Source: Paenibacillus terrigena DSM 21567
GTDB taxonomy: Bacteria; Bacillota; Bacilli; Paenibacillales; Paenibacillaceae
Length of the DNA: 64,000 nucleotides
Direction: 5' to 3'
Assembly: GCF_000374845.1 (NCBI RefSeq)
Contig: NZ_KB895426.1
Coordinates: 18,188 to 82,187, forward strand
The notes under the pieces are model-generated. The model had not been told where the DNA came from and searched no databases. It saw only the letters and a program-made list of their open reading frames with translations. This document shows, piece by piece, positions 52,420 to 59,645 of this stretch (position 1 is its first letter; every line of letters begins with the position of its first letter). Position numbers and translations under genes: made by a program.

Positions 52420-53151
52420 GTGAAAGGGATAATATTAGCCGGCGGGACAGGAACCAGACTTTATCCGCTGACGAAGATGATGAATAAGCATCTGCTTCCA
52501 GTCGGTAGATTCCCAATGATCTGTTACGGGATTGACCGCTTAAGGAAGGCGGGAATCAAAGATATTCTGCTCATCATCGGTAAAGCTTCTGCAGGACTTT
52601 ATCTGAATTTTCTAGGGAGCGGTAAAGAATGGGGCGTGAATATCTCATACAAAATTCAAGAGAATGCTGGTGGAATTGCTCAGGCACTAAGTCTTGCCCA
52701 GGGCTTTATCTCGCCGCAAGAGAAATTTGTCGTCCTGCTCGGAGACAACTTATTCCATGATGATCTGACGCCTTATGTTGATGCCTACAGGGATCAACCG
52801 CCAGGTTCTGCACGTGTGATGCTCAAGCAGGTGAGTGACCCCAAACGATATGGCGTGCCCATATTCGATCCGAATAATCCGGATCTGATCGTTCGGATAG
52901 AAGAAAAGCCGAAGAAGCCGCCATCTAACTATTGCGTCACGGGGATTTATATGTATGATTCTTTTGTCTTTGAAGCCATTGATCAGATTCTGCCTTCAGC
53001 GCGCGGTGAACTCGAAATAACGGATGTCAATAACATTTATGCGGAATTAGGTCGATTGCAATTTGGTGTTCTTCGCGGATGGTGGACGGATGCGGGAACA
53101 TTCGAATCTTTGCAGGAAGCGGGTCGCAAGCTGCGAGGACTTCATCCTTAA
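52420..53151 (+). CDS. Sugar-1-phosphate nucleotidyltransferase, RmlA-like
   Basis: A 243-residue protein starting at GTG 52420 after GGAAAGGGAGG. It has GIILAGGTGTRLYPLTKMMN then KHLLPVGRFPMICYGIDRLR (nucleotide loop), FVVLLGDNLFHDDL (metal Asp), RIEEKPKKPPSNYCVTGIYM and GWWTDAGTFESLQEAG. These are the blocks of glucose-1-phosphate thymidylyltransferases. It would make dTDP-glucose or a related donor for the neighbouring glycosyltransferases. No rmlBCD genes are in the window, so the final donor sugar is not known. Confidence 0.9.
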   Translation: MKGIILAGGTGTRLYPLTKMMNKHLLPVGRFPMICYGIDRLRKAGIKDILLIIGKASAGLYLNFLGSGKEWGVNISYKIQENAGGIAQALSLAQGFISPQEKFVVLLGDNLFHDDLTPYVDAYRDQPPGSARVMLKQVSDPKRYGVPIFDPNNPDLIVRIEEKPKKPPSNYCVTGIYMYDSFVFEAIDQILPSARGELEITDVNNIYAELGRLQFGVLRGWWTDAGTFESLQEAGRKLRGLHP

Positions 53152-53197
53152 GAACGATGGATTATTTTCATGACTTACGAGAAAGTGGGGTGCTGAA

Positions 53198-54340
53198 ATG
53201 CTCCTTCTGCCGAGAAAAAGACGTAAGAACAAAACAGCGCATCGTAAATCGGTGATCAGGAAACCGAGGAAAAGCAGTAAAAAGCGACCCGCTTCACGTA
53301 AATCAAGAATGAAATCCAGACTGCGATCTCCGGATGTATCGTATCGTTCGTCTGCGAACCGTGTTCGAAGAAAGCTGGGAAGGTATAAAGAAGAGCTGGA
53401 AGAGAAGGCGCTGGTACCTGGTACTGAACTTGACGATCAAAGAGACCAGTCCATTCCTGATGATCAAGCTTGGAGGAACGCCTACGATCAAGCTTGGAGG
53501 AACACCTACGATCAAGGTTGGCGTAGCGCCTACGATCAAGGTTTTGATACGGGATTCTACGAAGGCGGGGATGGTATCCTAACACAGATGATTCCGCCTT
53601 TTACGGTACTGCCGAATGTTGAATTGCGAGAAGTTCTGCAGGCGGGGCTCAGCCAAATGCAACACCTCCTGCATCCTCTCGTCGATCCGTTTACGCTATA
53701 CCGCGAGATGAAGGAAGCAATGGACTCGGGGAAGCCGATGTCCATCGTTCGATTAGGGGATGGTGAGATGTTGACGCTGTCTCATGATTTGATTATTCCT
53801 GCAGATCAAGCGCGACAGAGTGGCCCTTTTTTAGCTTATGCAGGCGTTAGTCTACCTGATCCTACAGCGCGGCAATTGCTAGCCGATTCGATTAGACGTG
53901 CCACCATCGTAGGCATTCCCGTCTCTCGTATGCGCAGCTTCCAAGGAATGCTATTCCCGGCACTTCGAGCGCATGGCATCGATTATCGAGGTTTACGTAT
54001 GACCATATCGACAATCAACTATTTGTTCTATCAATTGGGGTACTTAACGTTATTGCTCGAAGGAAGACGTGTGCTGGTTGTCGGGAATGAAGCCCATGCG
54101 CTGGGGGATGTACTTGCATCCCGTGGTGTACGTATCGTCGGAATCGTCACGCCGGTTCAAGGGATTCACGATGTGGATCGTGTAGTGTGCGAAATCGGTG
54201 CACATGCTTTTGATATTGCACTTGTTGCAGCAGGTATTCCAGCTGTCATCATTTCGGAGCGGGTTGCAACGGAGCTGGGTCGTGTCGCCATTGATTTCGG
54301 GCATCTCGCTAACAAGCTTGTGAAGGGTGAACCTATCTAG
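53198..54340 (+). CDS. GT-D-type glycosyltransferase with basic tail and YDQ repeats
   Basis: A 380-residue protein of three parts. Residues 1-70 are highly basic (RKRRKNKTAHRKSVIRKPRK, KSSKKRPASRKSRMKSR). Residues about 87-125 hold an 8-residue tandem repeat: DQAWRNAY, DQAWRNTY, DQGWRSAY, then DQGFDTGFYEG. The C-terminal domain has MSIVRLGDGEMLTLSHD near residue 187, the R-x-G-D-G-E signature of the GT-D fold (DUF1792), with VLVVGNEAHALGDVL and FDIALVAAGIPAVIISERVA. GT-D enzymes add sugars to serine-rich surface glycoproteins in streptococci. A comparable role on the spore-surface protein is inferred. Confidence 0.82.
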   Translation: MLLLPRKRRKNKTAHRKSVIRKPRKSSKKRPASRKSRMKSRLRSPDVSYRSSANRVRRKLGRYKEELEEKALVPGTELDDQRDQSIPDDQAWRNAYDQAWRNTYDQGWRSAYDQGFDTGFYEGGDGILTQMIPPFTVLPNVELREVLQAGLSQMQHLLHPLVDPFTLYREMKEAMDSGKPMSIVRLGDGEMLTLSHDLIIPADQARQSGPFLAYAGVSLPDPTARQLLADSIRRATIVGIPVSRMRSFQGMLFPALRAHGIDYRGLRMTISTINYLFYQLGYLTLLLEGRRVLVVGNEAHALGDVLASRGVRIVGIVTPVQGIHDVDRVVCEIGAHAFDIALVAAGIPAVIISERVATELGRVAIDFGHLANKLVKGEPI

Positions 54341-54366
54341 ACGAAGGATAAAGGAGGTTCTGGGGG

Positions 54367-55710
54367 ATGCTTCACACGAAATCGAGAAAAAAGAGATCAC
54401 CGAATATGTATCCGTTAGGCTATAAGAATGGATTCCTTGAAGGTCGTCATACCGGTCAAGCGGAGTTCAACCATCATCTCGAGATGACGAGTATCATCAT
54501 TCCGACGTATAACAAGGTTGATCTGCTGCGTCAATGTATTGAGAGTATCATGCGGTACACGGATGCGCCGTATGAGATCATAGTCATCGATAATGGTTCT
54601 ACCGATGGAACGCGAAAATATTTGCATTCCTTGGGTAGAGCCATTCGCCGTCATATCGATTCCCAGAACCGAGGGTTCGCAGGTGCCGTGAACATTGGAC
54701 TGATGATGGCCAAGGGCACGTCCATCGTCATACTTAACAACGATATTCTTGTGACAACCCACTGGCTGTCTAATCTGCTCCGCTGCTTGTATAGCAGCGA
54801 GCAGATTGTGCTCGTCGGGCCTGTTACGAATTATATTAGCGGTGACCAATGTATTGAGGTCCCTTATAACGACGTGGAAGATATGCAGACTTTCGCAAGA
54901 CATTACAATAGGTTAGATCCACAGAAGTGGCAGAAGACGCATCGACTTGTCGGGTTCTGCTACCTGTTCCGGAGAAGTTTATTGGAACAGACGGGTTATT
55001 TTGATGAAGGGTACGAAGTTGGGAATTTCGAAGACGACGACTTTGTGATTCGGGTCCGTCTACAGAAGAAGGATTTGATGATCGCTCGGGATACGTTCAT
55101 TCATCATTATGGAAGCCAGAGTATGAGAGATCTTGGAGAACAATTTCAGGTGGTCAATCGTCGGAATGAACAGTTTTTTATCCAGAAGTGGGGAAATTCT
55201 TATGAGCTTATTGATTATTTGAATCAGACAATCTCCGAGTCAAGGAGGACCGTTCCCATTACGATGAAAGACTTCTATCCAACGCATATGATCGTAAAGG
55301 GACTAAGTCCTACGTTGTATTGGATTGAGAATGGAATGAGGCATCCGCTTCTTGCAGCAGATCATCACAGTCTCGCATTCACTTCGTTGTCACAGGTGGA
55401 TATCCGATCCTATCCGCCCGGTGACGCAATTGAATTAGGAGAAGTATTATCGCGATGGCATCGGACTGCTGTCTCCCTACAAGAGGAGAATGCACGGGTT
55501 CATAACACAGGTGTGGTCGTGAAAGATGGAGCAGGGACGCTGTACCAATTGAACGAAATGGAGCGAAGACGGGTCTTGAATGCGAATTCGGCCATGCGCT
55601 GGCATTTGCAGGAGCGTGCGCATACGGTATGGACCCAAGAGGAACTTGGTCTATATCCCGAAGGACTTCCGATTATTGCTCCACCCTTGTTTCGCAATCC
55701 CCAATTATAG
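54367..55710 (+). CDS. Glycosyltransferase family 2 with GF-type tag and C-terminal add-on
   Basis: A 447-residue protein. A basic start (HTKSRKKRSPN) is followed by YPLGYKNGFLEGRHTG, a Y/F-x-x-G motif run. The GT2 domain has TSIIIPTYNKVDLLRQCIES, IDNGSTDGTRKYLHSLG, VILNNDILVTTHWL (N-D metal site) and NFEDDDFVIRVRLQ, and ends NRRNEQFFIQKWG. The last 150 residues hold two related modules (VKGLSPTLYWIENGMRHPLL and VKDGAGTLYQLNEMERRRVL). GGAGG precedes ATG 54367. It likely acts with the GT-D enzyme 26 bp upstream; the target is unknown. Confidence 0.88.
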   Translation: MLHTKSRKKRSPNMYPLGYKNGFLEGRHTGQAEFNHHLEMTSIIIPTYNKVDLLRQCIESIMRYTDAPYEIIVIDNGSTDGTRKYLHSLGRAIRRHIDSQNRGFAGAVNIGLMMAKGTSIVILNNDILVTTHWLSNLLRCLYSSEQIVLVGPVTNYISGDQCIEVPYNDVEDMQTFARHYNRLDPQKWQKTHRLVGFCYLFRRSLLEQTGYFDEGYEVGNFEDDDFVIRVRLQKKDLMIARDTFIHHYGSQSMRDLGEQFQVVNRRNEQFFIQKWGNSYELIDYLNQTISESRRTVPITMKDFYPTHMIVKGLSPTLYWIENGMRHPLLAADHHSLAFTSLSQVDIRSYPPGDAIELGEVLSRWHRTAVSLQEENARVHNTGVVVKDGAGTLYQLNEMERRRVLNANSAMRWHLQERAHTVWTQEELGLYPEGLPIIAPPLFRNPQL

Positions 55711-55823
55711 CCTTGGAACTGGGCGAATGCTCAGTAGCACGGTACACCTGTCAGCATATGCTGTAAAAGGGTAGTGCTAAGGGCTCTCTTTTTCGAATGA
55801 TCAACGTTTGAGAGGGGGGGCCT

Positions 55824-55949
55824 ATGCAGAACAGAATTACCGAGATGATCGTGCATAAGTCCAATTCGCATCACCATATGGCAACAGTTATTGATGCGAA
55901 ACGCCATGTTGCTGTCCGAATGGCGCATCTCATTCACGATGGAATATGA
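55824..55949 (+). CDS. Small His-rich peptide of unknown function
   Basis: A 41-residue peptide (MQNRITEMIVHKSNSHHHMA, TVIDAKRHVAVRMAHLIHDG, I) with a GAGAGGGGGGG site before the ATG. The stop lies 14 bp before the next start. Seven His residues are notable. I recognise no family. Confidence 0.5.
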   Translation: MQNRITEMIVHKSNSHHHMATVIDAKRHVAVRMAHLIHDGI

Positions 55950-55963
55950 AGTGAGGGTTGTGT

Positions 55964-56341
55964 ATGAGAGAACAAGCATATCTGAATATGCTGGACGCAG
56001 CTGCCAAGATCCAATGGAATGTCGCTATGATTCTAGAGGCGAAAGCTGTTGAAGCAGAAAAAGTGCGTAATTGGGCGCTGAATCATTTGTCGGAGCAAGC
56101 CTTCACGAGTCATACGGAACTACTTAAGGAGTCTCTCGGCATTCATGATTCACTCATGGATGTCCTCGATGGATTAACCAAGCTAGAGAACGGACTTGCG
56201 CATAATTTAAAGGCTGTACTGAACCGGGAGGTCGATGGTGGTATGGGCGGTTTCGGTGAAGGCGGCGGGTTTGGTGATCAGTTCGGAACGAGAGACACTG
56301 ATGATGGATCTTCATCGCAGGGAATGGGCAGCAAAGGTTAA
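55964..56341 (+). CDS. Helical protein with Gly-rich tail, spore-locus hypothetical
   Basis: A 125-residue protein. The first 85 residues are helical (YLNMLDAAAKIQWNVAMILE, AKAVEAEKVRNWALNHLSEQ, LKESLGIHDSLMDVLDGLTK). The tail is Gly/Phe-rich (GGMGGFGEGGGFGDQFG). GTGAGGGT precedes ATG 55964. It overlaps the next gene by 41 bp. The family is not recognised; a structural spore-surface role is only suggested by context. Confidence 0.65.
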   Translation: MREQAYLNMLDAAAKIQWNVAMILEAKAVEAEKVRNWALNHLSEQAFTSHTELLKESLGIHDSLMDVLDGLTKLENGLAHNLKAVLNREVDGGMGGFGEGGGFGDQFGTRDTDDGSSSQGMGSKG

Positions 56342-56720
56342 GTTGATTCATGCGATAGCGAGAAGTCAAGGTGCGTTGTCGCGTATCCTCGATTCGGTTG
56401 CGGACGTCGCGACACACGACTCGCCGAACAAAGAGCTGGCGAAGAAGCTGGTTGGGAATATTCAAGTGTTAACGAGAAATCAGAATGCATTGTGTCGTAT
56501 GGCGACAGGAAAATCGTTCATTCGGCGCTATAAAAAGGGAACTCCTACAAAGCCGTGGAAAACTGCAGTCTTCGCCAAAGTACCGAATGTAACCCGAGGA
56601 GTACAGGAGGATAACAGAAATGTTAACAAAAGTAAAAACCAAAAAAACTGGCCTGAAACGCAAGGTCAAAGTGCTGCGCAAAGTCAGAAAAGTAAGCCGC
56701 CAATTGGTAAAAAGACGTAG
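56301..56720 (+). CDS. Helical hypothetical protein overlapping both neighbours
   Basis: A protein of about 139 residues with a helical core (KVKLIHAIARSQGALSRILD, SVADVATHDS, ELAKKLVGNIQVLTRNQNAL) and a polar Lys/Asn/Gln-rich tail. The helical part resembles the preceding product in pattern (I-A-R-S-Q-x-A-L-S-R-I-L against A-K-I-Q-W-N-V-A-M-I-L). It overlaps the preceding gene by 41 bp and the next by 101 bp, unusually long for real genes. The tail coding region may be an extension past an older stop. Family unknown. Confidence 0.6.
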   Translation: MMDLHRREWAAKVKLIHAIARSQGALSRILDSVADVATHDSPNKELAKKLVGNIQVLTRNQNALCRMATGKSFIRRYKKGTPTKPWKTAVFAKVPNVTRGVQEDNRNVNKSKNQKNWPETQGQSAAQSQKSKPPIGKKT

Positions 56721-56934
56721 AGTGGTTAAAGGAAAAAAACCTGTACTTAAACGCGGAGTCCGCAAAATTGTGCGTAAAAAACGCCAAAAGACTTCGAAGC
56801 CTCTTGTGATGCATCAAGGCCGGCATTCAAAGGAATTTAACCAAGAATTTGATCAAGCGTATAATGAAGGATTTAATGCCGGATTTGCGCAAGGTTTCGA
56901 GGATGGTCATAAAATCTCCTATAGCAACAATTAA
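56620..56934 (+). CDS. Small basic protein with C-terminal GF-repeat tag
   Basis: A 104-residue protein with a consensus AGGAGG site before ATG 56620. The first 60 residues are Lys/Arg/Val-rich (KTKKTGLKRKVKVLRKVRKV, RKIVRKKRQKTSK). The C-terminus is FDQAYNEGFNAGFAQGFEDG, the same Y/F-D-Q-x-Y/F...G-F-x-x-G-F pattern found in the GT-D enzyme and in reduced form in the GT2. It may be a linker or scaffold between an anionic surface and the tagged enzymes; this is inference. A terminator follows. Confidence 0.75.
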   Translation: MLTKVKTKKTGLKRKVKVLRKVRKVSRQLVKRRRVVKGKKPVLKRGVRKIVRKKRQKTSKPLVMHQGRHSKEFNQEFDQAYNEGFNAGFAQGFEDGHKISYSNN

Positions 56935-56952
56935 TAATAATCTTACTCTTCT

Positions 56953-56993
56953 ATAGAGAGGTATCTCCCGTATGACGAGGTACCTCTCTTTCT
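56953..56993 (+). terminator. Terminator at the end of the surface locus
   Basis: AGAGAGGTATCTC and GAGGTACCTCTCT form a hairpin followed by TTCT, 20 bp after the last gene. Confidence 0.8.
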
Positions 56994-57076
56994 GCTGCCT
57001 CCCGAAATGCGTATACGAGTCTTTGAGAGGGACTGCTTCCATGTGGCGGCGAAGGGGAGCGTCCTGTAAGGCGTTG

Positions 57077-57199
57077 GGACGATAATCCCTCTAGATCATG
57101 ATTAAATCTAAAGATCTTCCCGTGAGGTACTCCACGGTCTAAAAAAGCTTGTGCATGGCTCTCTCCCTTGGACACATCCAAACCAATGACTGGATTCAT
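57077..57199 (-). pseudogene. N-terminal fragment of an IS110-type transposase
   Basis: The reverse-strand frame from ATG 57199 reads MNPVIGLDVSKGESHAQAFL then DRGVPHGKIFRFNHDLEGLS, the start of the RuvC-like DEDD domain of IS110-family transposases (Asp in I-G-L-D-V-S-K). After about 41 codons the similarity ends and the remaining frame is unrelated. Sequence just upstream (57200-57240) may be the element's left end. It is a decayed insertion sequence end. Confidence 0.7.
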
Positions 57200-57292
57200 G
57201 ACATTACTCCTGTAGTATTTTCACCGGCAACCCCTAACCTTCTTGTCTTCCACACTTCTCGAAGAATGCTAAATTTTATTTGTTATTACCTA

Positions 57293-57323
57293 TTGAGCCT
57301 GGAGTTACTCCATAGTTTATAAT
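57293..57323 (+). promoter_or_regulatory. MerR-type promoter with 19-bp spacer and central dyad
   Basis: TTGAGC (57293-57298) and TATAAT (57318-57323) are 19 bp apart, and the spacer holds the perfect dyad TGGAG-TTA-CTCCA. This is the classic architecture activated by MerR-family proteins. A MerR gene is the second gene of the downstream operon. Confidence 0.75.
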
Positions 57324-57393
57324 AACCAAGATGGAACATAGGCTTGAAGGAGTTGTGGATCAGCGAGCTACTTATAAGAAGGGAATGATATTC

Positions 57394-58803
57394 TTGAAAA
57401 AAGTAATCGGTTCTATTCGAGGGGCCTTCCGCTTCAGCAGCACTGGACTGACCTCAGGTCAGAAATGGCGGCTTGCTCTCCCTGGACCTGTCCTATCGGT
57501 TGGGGGCGTTCTGATCCACAATGTGTTTATCAAATACTATACCGATATGATTGGCCTAAGTCCGAAGTATATTGGCTGGGTGTACATAATTTATAATATC
57601 TGGAATGCCATTAACGATCCGATGATCGGCGTATGGATCGATAAAATGAGACACCGACCGAAACGTGGGAAATATGTCTACATTATGCGCGTGACGGTGC
57701 CGGTTATGATCATCTCCTCCTTTCTCATGATGCTATCCAGTCCGACTTGGGATCAGTGGCTCATTTTCCTGCTCTATACAGTAGAATTGTTTATCTACGA
57801 TACAGCGGCAACGGCCTACAGTGTGGCCTATCAATCTTATACGTTGATCGCAGCACCTACCAAAGAAGAGCGTATTGATGTCAACGTGATACAAAACTAC
57901 ATTTCCCAAGCCTTGTCTTTTCTAATTACGATGATTCCAACTCTGCTGCTAGTTGGTGATGGGAAACGTGAGGTAATCATCCCGGTCTTTAGCGCGGTAA
58001 TTTTGGTGGAAACGATATTCTTCACTCTGGCTTTACGAGGATTGCGGGATGATGCGAAAATGTATGAAACCCTCAACAACCAACATATCCAATCGAAAGC
58101 TGTTTTGAGCGAATCCTGGCAAATCATAAGATCTCGTCCTTTCCTCACTTATGTACTCTACTCAATCATCACTGTCGGCCCGATTAGTTTTTACTTCACA
58201 CCATACCTTTACTATATGGATGATGTGTTAAAAACAGGAGGTTTCGTAGCTACGGTTGTAGATGCGAGCACTCATGTAATCGCTCTCATTTTTCTACCGG
58301 TCATGGGAAATATCATCAAAAAATATGGTACGAAAATAAGTATCTATTGGGGCACAATCACTGCAGTTCTCGGTTACGGTGGGATATTTTTTGCCAACAA
58401 TATCTGGACTGCGGCGGCTTCCTACATTTTGATTGTTTTCACAGTGAACTACATCAAAACTGCGGTTTCACCGATGGGCGCACTGATCATTGATGAGAAC
58501 GAGCGTATTACCGGAGTGAGGAAAACCGGACTGTTCAACGGTCTGTTCTCGTTATTTACTGTGGCCTTTTCCAGTGTACAGACGGTAATCTTCATCAATG
58601 TAATCGGTGTATATGGTTACGACGGTCTTGCGGCAACTCAATCTGAATCCGCAGTATTCGGAATTCGATTGGCCACGGGTTTGGTCCCACTTATGGCTGT
58701 AATTATCGGCCTGATACCGATAGCTTTCTATCCATTCGACAAAAAGAAAGAGGAAGAAATTTCGGCATTCAGTAATTATGCCAGAAGGGGAGGAGCGGCA
58801 TAG
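57394..58803 (+). CDS. GPH-family (glycoside-pentoside-hexuronide) cation symporter
   Basis: About 470 residues with 12 predicted helices. NAINDPMIGVWIDKMRHRPK then RGKYVYIM is the GPH signature region between helices 2 and 3 (N-D-P-x-x-G-x-x-x-D). The start is uncertain: TTG 57394 lies 10 bp after AGAAGGGA, ATG 57385 is too close to that site, and ATG 57331 lies only 8 bp after the -10 box. It forms an operon with a MerR regulator (12-bp gap) and a GH5 enzyme, so it probably imports the glycoside cleaved by that enzyme. Confidence 0.88.
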   Translation: MKKVIGSIRGAFRFSSTGLTSGQKWRLALPGPVLSVGGVLIHNVFIKYYTDMIGLSPKYIGWVYIIYNIWNAINDPMIGVWIDKMRHRPKRGKYVYIMRVTVPVMIISSFLMMLSSPTWDQWLIFLLYTVELFIYDTAATAYSVAYQSYTLIAAPTKEERIDVNVIQNYISQALSFLITMIPTLLLVGDGKREVIIPVFSAVILVETIFFTLALRGLRDDAKMYETLNNQHIQSKAVLSESWQIIRSRPFLTYVLYSIITVGPISFYFTPYLYYMDDVLKTGGFVATVVDASTHVIALIFLPVMGNIIKKYGTKISIYWGTITAVLGYGGIFFANNIWTAAASYILIVFTVNYIKTAVSPMGALIIDENERITGVRKTGLFNGLFSLFTVAFSSVQTVIFINVIGVYGYDGLAATQSESAVFGIRLATGLVPLMAVIIGLIPIAFYPFDKKKEEEISAFSNYARRGGAA

Positions 58804-58814
58804 GTGAACCGACT

Positions 58815-59645
58815 ATGTTAAAACTTAAATTTACGATTGGTGAGGTATCTAATATCCTGAATATCCCGATTGATACTCTGCGTTACTATGACAAGATCGG
58901 ACTAATATCTTCTCATCGGGACGTGAATAAGTACCGTTATTACTATCTAGAACAATTCGATTCCTTAATAACGATTAGAATGCTTAGAGCAATGGATGTT
59001 CCTATAGAACGTATTCATGCACTACTTACAGACGATAGCCTCAAGGATATGCGCGAGTTGCTCTCTAGCAAGCAGAGAGATATCGACCGGCAGTTGACCT
59101 ATTTGAAGCACCTGTCTCATAAGCTTGATTTTCTGAAAGATAAGTTTCAACGATTCGAAGAAAGAGATGTTATTGAGTTAGTACAAAGTAATCCAAGCTG
59201 GGTGTTTCTTACGGATTCTATTATGGAAAGTGCAGACAAGAAGCTTGGGAGTAAAGTGCAACAGCAGATACGTAAAATCAGTACCGATCAGGAGTGGCTC
59301 GATTTCTGCCATATTATATCCATCGTATCGATGGAGAACCTTCTTGTGGGCAATTACCATAGTTATTTGAATAACGGGATTTTGTCCACCTTCCCGATGG
59401 ATGAAGCTGCGGGTGTATTCCTGAAATTAGAGCCAAGCTTTTGCGCAAGAAAATGCGTGGTCATTAACAAGGACTGTTATACCGATTTAGACGATCATTA
59501 CGAGCAAATGAAAGAATTCATCCTTAAGCGTGGCTTAAAGATTGCTGGAAATTCTCTTGAGATCAATCTATTTAATCAGTACAACAATCACTACATTGAA
59601 ATTTATATTCCTGTAAATGAAATTGAGGAAGGAGAAGAGAGATGA
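58815..59645 (+). CDS. MerR family transcriptional regulator
   Basis: A 276-residue protein with the MerR HTH (FTIGEVSNILNIPIDTLRYY, DKIGLISSHRDVNKYRYYYL) and a coiled-coil linker (SSKQRDIDRQLTYLKHLSHK), followed by a GyrI-like effector domain, as in BmrR/BltR. It lies within the operon it probably activates through the 19-bp-spacer promoter. Its stop overlaps the GH5 start by 4 bp. The effector may be a glycoside; this is inference. Confidence 0.9.
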   Translation: MLKLKFTIGEVSNILNIPIDTLRYYDKIGLISSHRDVNKYRYYYLEQFDSLITIRMLRAMDVPIERIHALLTDDSLKDMRELLSSKQRDIDRQLTYLKHLSHKLDFLKDKFQRFEERDVIELVQSNPSWVFLTDSIMESADKKLGSKVQQQIRKISTDQEWLDFCHIISIVSMENLLVGNYHSYLNNGILSTFPMDEAAGVFLKLEPSFCARKCVVINKDCYTDLDDHYEQMKEFILKRGLKIAGNSLEINLFNQYNNHYIEIYIPVNEIEEGEER

